From assembly GCA_002299675.1 (NCBI GenBank), contig DBOW01000112.1, positions 2,965-9,633 on the forward strand: DNA of 6,669 nucleotides. The letters are read 5' to 3'. Both the position numbers and the translations under genes were made by a program. The notes below the pieces were generated by a model. That model worked only from the letters and a program-made list of their open reading frames with translations. It searched no databases and was not told where the DNA came from. Positions within the stretch are counted from its first letter, which is position 1. Each line of letters begins with the position of its first letter. Positions 5,039 to 6,669 of the stretch are shown one piece after another. This DNA comes from Solobacterium sp. UBA636 (lineage in GTDB: Bacteria > Bacillota_I > Bacilli_A > Erysipelotrichales > Erysipelotrichaceae).

Positions 5039-6669
5039 ATGTATATTATTAAAGTACTGGTAGGCAATAAGTCGCTGAATGTGAACAGGCTCTACAGCTA
5101 TTATTACGAAAGCGACATTGAAGCCTATAAAAGAGTAAATGTCATATTTAACCATCAGAAACTGATGGCTTTAACTGTGGAATCAGAGTATACTGATTCA
5201 CTTCAGACTTACGAAAAGAAGTGTGGCTATAAATTAAGTCCCATAATGGAAGTAATCGATAATGAGCCAATAATCAATAAACTGCAGTTTGAAGAGGCCA
5301 GATGGCTTTCTAAAACCACTGTTTCACCTTTTATCAGCTGTCTTAATACCATGCTGCCAAAGGCTTTAAGAACTTTAAAAAATGAAATTAAGCCAGTCTA
5401 TGAACAGTTAATTATTAAACATGATAATCCAGATTATAAGTTTACTGCTAAACAGAAAGAAATCTATGATGCCTGTTATGATGGCATGAAACTTTCAGAC
5501 GCCAGAAAACTGTCTGTATCGATAGTTAAAAAGTTAACTGATAATAAACTTTTTGAAATAATTGAGAAACCAAGAGAATACAAAAGCCAGCTGAGCATTA
5601 ATTCGGAATCTTTCAAAAAACTTACCGAAGATCAGAAAGAAGTCTATGAAGGTCTGATTAATTCAGATAAACCCATGAATCTGCTGTTTGGAGTAACTGG
5701 TGCGGGCAAGACTGAGGTTTATCTGCATCTGGCCAGAAAATATCTTGAAGAGGGAAAACAGGTACTTATTCTGGTGCCAGAGATATCTTTGACCCCACAG
5801 ATGATTGAAAGAGTTTCATCACGTTTTAAAGATGTAATATTCTATCATTCAGCCTTAAGTGATCAGCAGCGCTTTGAACAGTATTTAAGAGTAATTAAAA
5901 AGGAAGTCAGAATTGTAGTTGGTACAAGAAGTGCCATCTTCCTGCCTTTTGATTCTCTGGGACTGATTATTATTGATGAGGAACATGACTCTTCCTATAC
6001 CCAGGATTCTACTCCCTGCTACTCGGTTAAAAATGTGGCAGCCAGACTGGCCTATCTCTATGGCTGTAAAGTACTGCTGGCAAGTGCTACTCCAAGCCTT
6101 GATTCCTATACCCGGGCTTTAAAGGGTGAATACAGGCTTTTGACTTTAAACAGGCGTATAAATAATACTCCACCTGATATTACCATAGTTGATCTGGTGA
6201 ATGAATGCAGAAACCGTGGTTCCTACATCATTTCCAAGCCATTAAAACAGGCAATCGGTGAAACCCTGAACAATAAGCAGCAGGCTATTATTTTATTAAA
6301 CAGAAGGGGATACTCCTCAGTAGTAAAATGCCTTGATTGTGGAAATGCGATAATGTGTGAAAACTGTGACCGCTCCTTAACCTACCATGCCGATAAAAAA
6401 ATTCTTAAATGCCATGAATGTGGAAGAGAATACAGGCTGTTTAAAAGATGTCCAAACTGTGGTTCCATTAATCTTTCATACTATGGCTATGGTACACAGA
6501 AGGTTGAACAAGAACTTCAAAAGCTTTTCCCGGATGCCTCTATTGGCCGCATGGATGCCGATACCACCGTAAGAAAGGGCGCTCATGAAGCAATCTTAAA
6601 ATCCTTTGAAAACCATGAATATGATATTCTGATAGGCACTCAGATGATAGCCAAGGGTCTTGATTATCC
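5039..6669 (+). CDS. priA: PriA, primosomal helicase (3' end cut off by window)
   Basis: Superfamily 2 3'-to-5' DNA helicase that recognises abandoned replication forks and reloads the replisome. About 543 codons are present; the frame stays open to the edge, and full PriA proteins run about 700-800 residues. Order: N-terminal 3'-end-binding domain (about 1-100), winged-helix region (about 125-185), Walker A GVTGAGKTEVY (K224, near E. coli K230), DEEH box (313-316), SATPS (349-353), eight zinc-binding cysteines in four pairs (C431/C434, C440/C443, C458/C461, C471/C474), then GTQMIAKG (533-540). An in-frame TAA at 5033-5035 makes ATG 5039 the first usable start; the next bases encode the expected leading strand (YIIKVLV). 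No clear ribosome binding site precedes it, so translation may depend on the gene 15 bases upstream. The N-terminal DNA pocket residues are divergent; the helicase and zinc motifs are intact. Confidence 0.96.
   Translation, partial: MYIIKVLVGNKSLNVNRLYSYYYESDIEAYKRVNVIFNHQKLMALTVESEYTDSLQTYEKKCGYKLSPIMEVIDNEPIINKLQFEEARWLSKTTVSPFISCLNTMLPKALRTLKNEIKPVYEQLIIKHDNPDYKFTAKQKEIYDACYDGMKLSDARKLSVSIVKKLTDNKLFEIIEKPREYKSQLSINSESFKKLTEDQKEVYEGLINSDKPMNLLFGVTGAGKTEVYLHLARKYLEEGKQVLILVPEISLTPQMIERVSSRFKDVIFYHSALSDQQRFEQYLRVIKKEVRIVVGTRSAIFLPFDSLGLIIIDEEHDSSYTQDSTPCYSVKNVAARLAYLYGCKVLLASATPSLDSYTRALKGEYRLLTLNRRINNTPPDITIVDLVNECRNRGSYIISKPLKQAIGETLNNKQQAIILLNRRGYSSVVKCLDCGNAIMCENCDRSLTYHADKKILKCHECGREYRLFKRCPNCGSINLSYYGYGTQKVEQELQKLFPDASIGRMDADTTVRKGAHEAILKSFENHEYDILIGTQMIAKGLDY

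Noticed and set aside
6387..6572. Open frame of 61 codons on the plus strand near the right edge
   Set aside because: It is out of frame within priA, whose zinc-binding cysteines are encoded in the same bases.

Overview
This window comes from a low-GC bacterium, most likely a Bacillota (Firmicutes) member. The evidence is the AT-rich sequence, the sufC-sufD-sufS-sufU-sufB gene order, and the use of a U-type scaffold (SufU) rather than SufE. An Erysipelotrichia-like source is my guess from the divergent, shortened proteins; the sequence does not prove it. TGA is a stop (end of sufC) and TGG encodes Trp, so the genetic code is the ordinary bacterial one, not the Mollicutes code. All genes lie on the + strand and there is no gene-free stretch over 300 bases.

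Layout. Bases 1-132 are an AT-rich upstream region with an extended -10 promoter and a strong ribosome binding site. Bases 133-4711 hold a complete SUF iron-sulfur cluster assembly operon in which every gene overlaps the next: sufC (ABC ATPase), a strikingly short sufD, sufS (cysteine desulfurase), sufU (zinc-dependent sulfur acceptor) and sufB (scaffold). A rho-independent terminator is folded into the last codons and stop of sufB. A second promoter, whose -10 box sits directly after the terminator T-tract, serves a small three-helix membrane protein with a DUF1648-like motif (4751-5023). It is followed 15 bases later by priA (primosomal helicase), which runs off the right edge at about codon 543.

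How the genes work together. SufS takes sulfur from cysteine as a persulfide on C354. SufU should receive it and pass it to the SufB-SufC-SufD complex, where SufC ATP hydrolysis drives cluster building at the SufB/SufD interface. PriA is unrelated: it restarts stalled replication forks.

The system is a known one, but several parts are unusual. SufD lacks the N-terminal helical domain and is about half the usual length. SufS has Gln where the B. subtilis-type SufU-dependent enzymes have the zinc-swapping His. SufU keeps its zinc ligands but changes residues around them and gains two cysteines. PriA has lost the conserved residues of its DNA 3'-end pocket. Comparisons with B. subtilis and E. 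coli proteins were made by eye from memory, with no alignment run.
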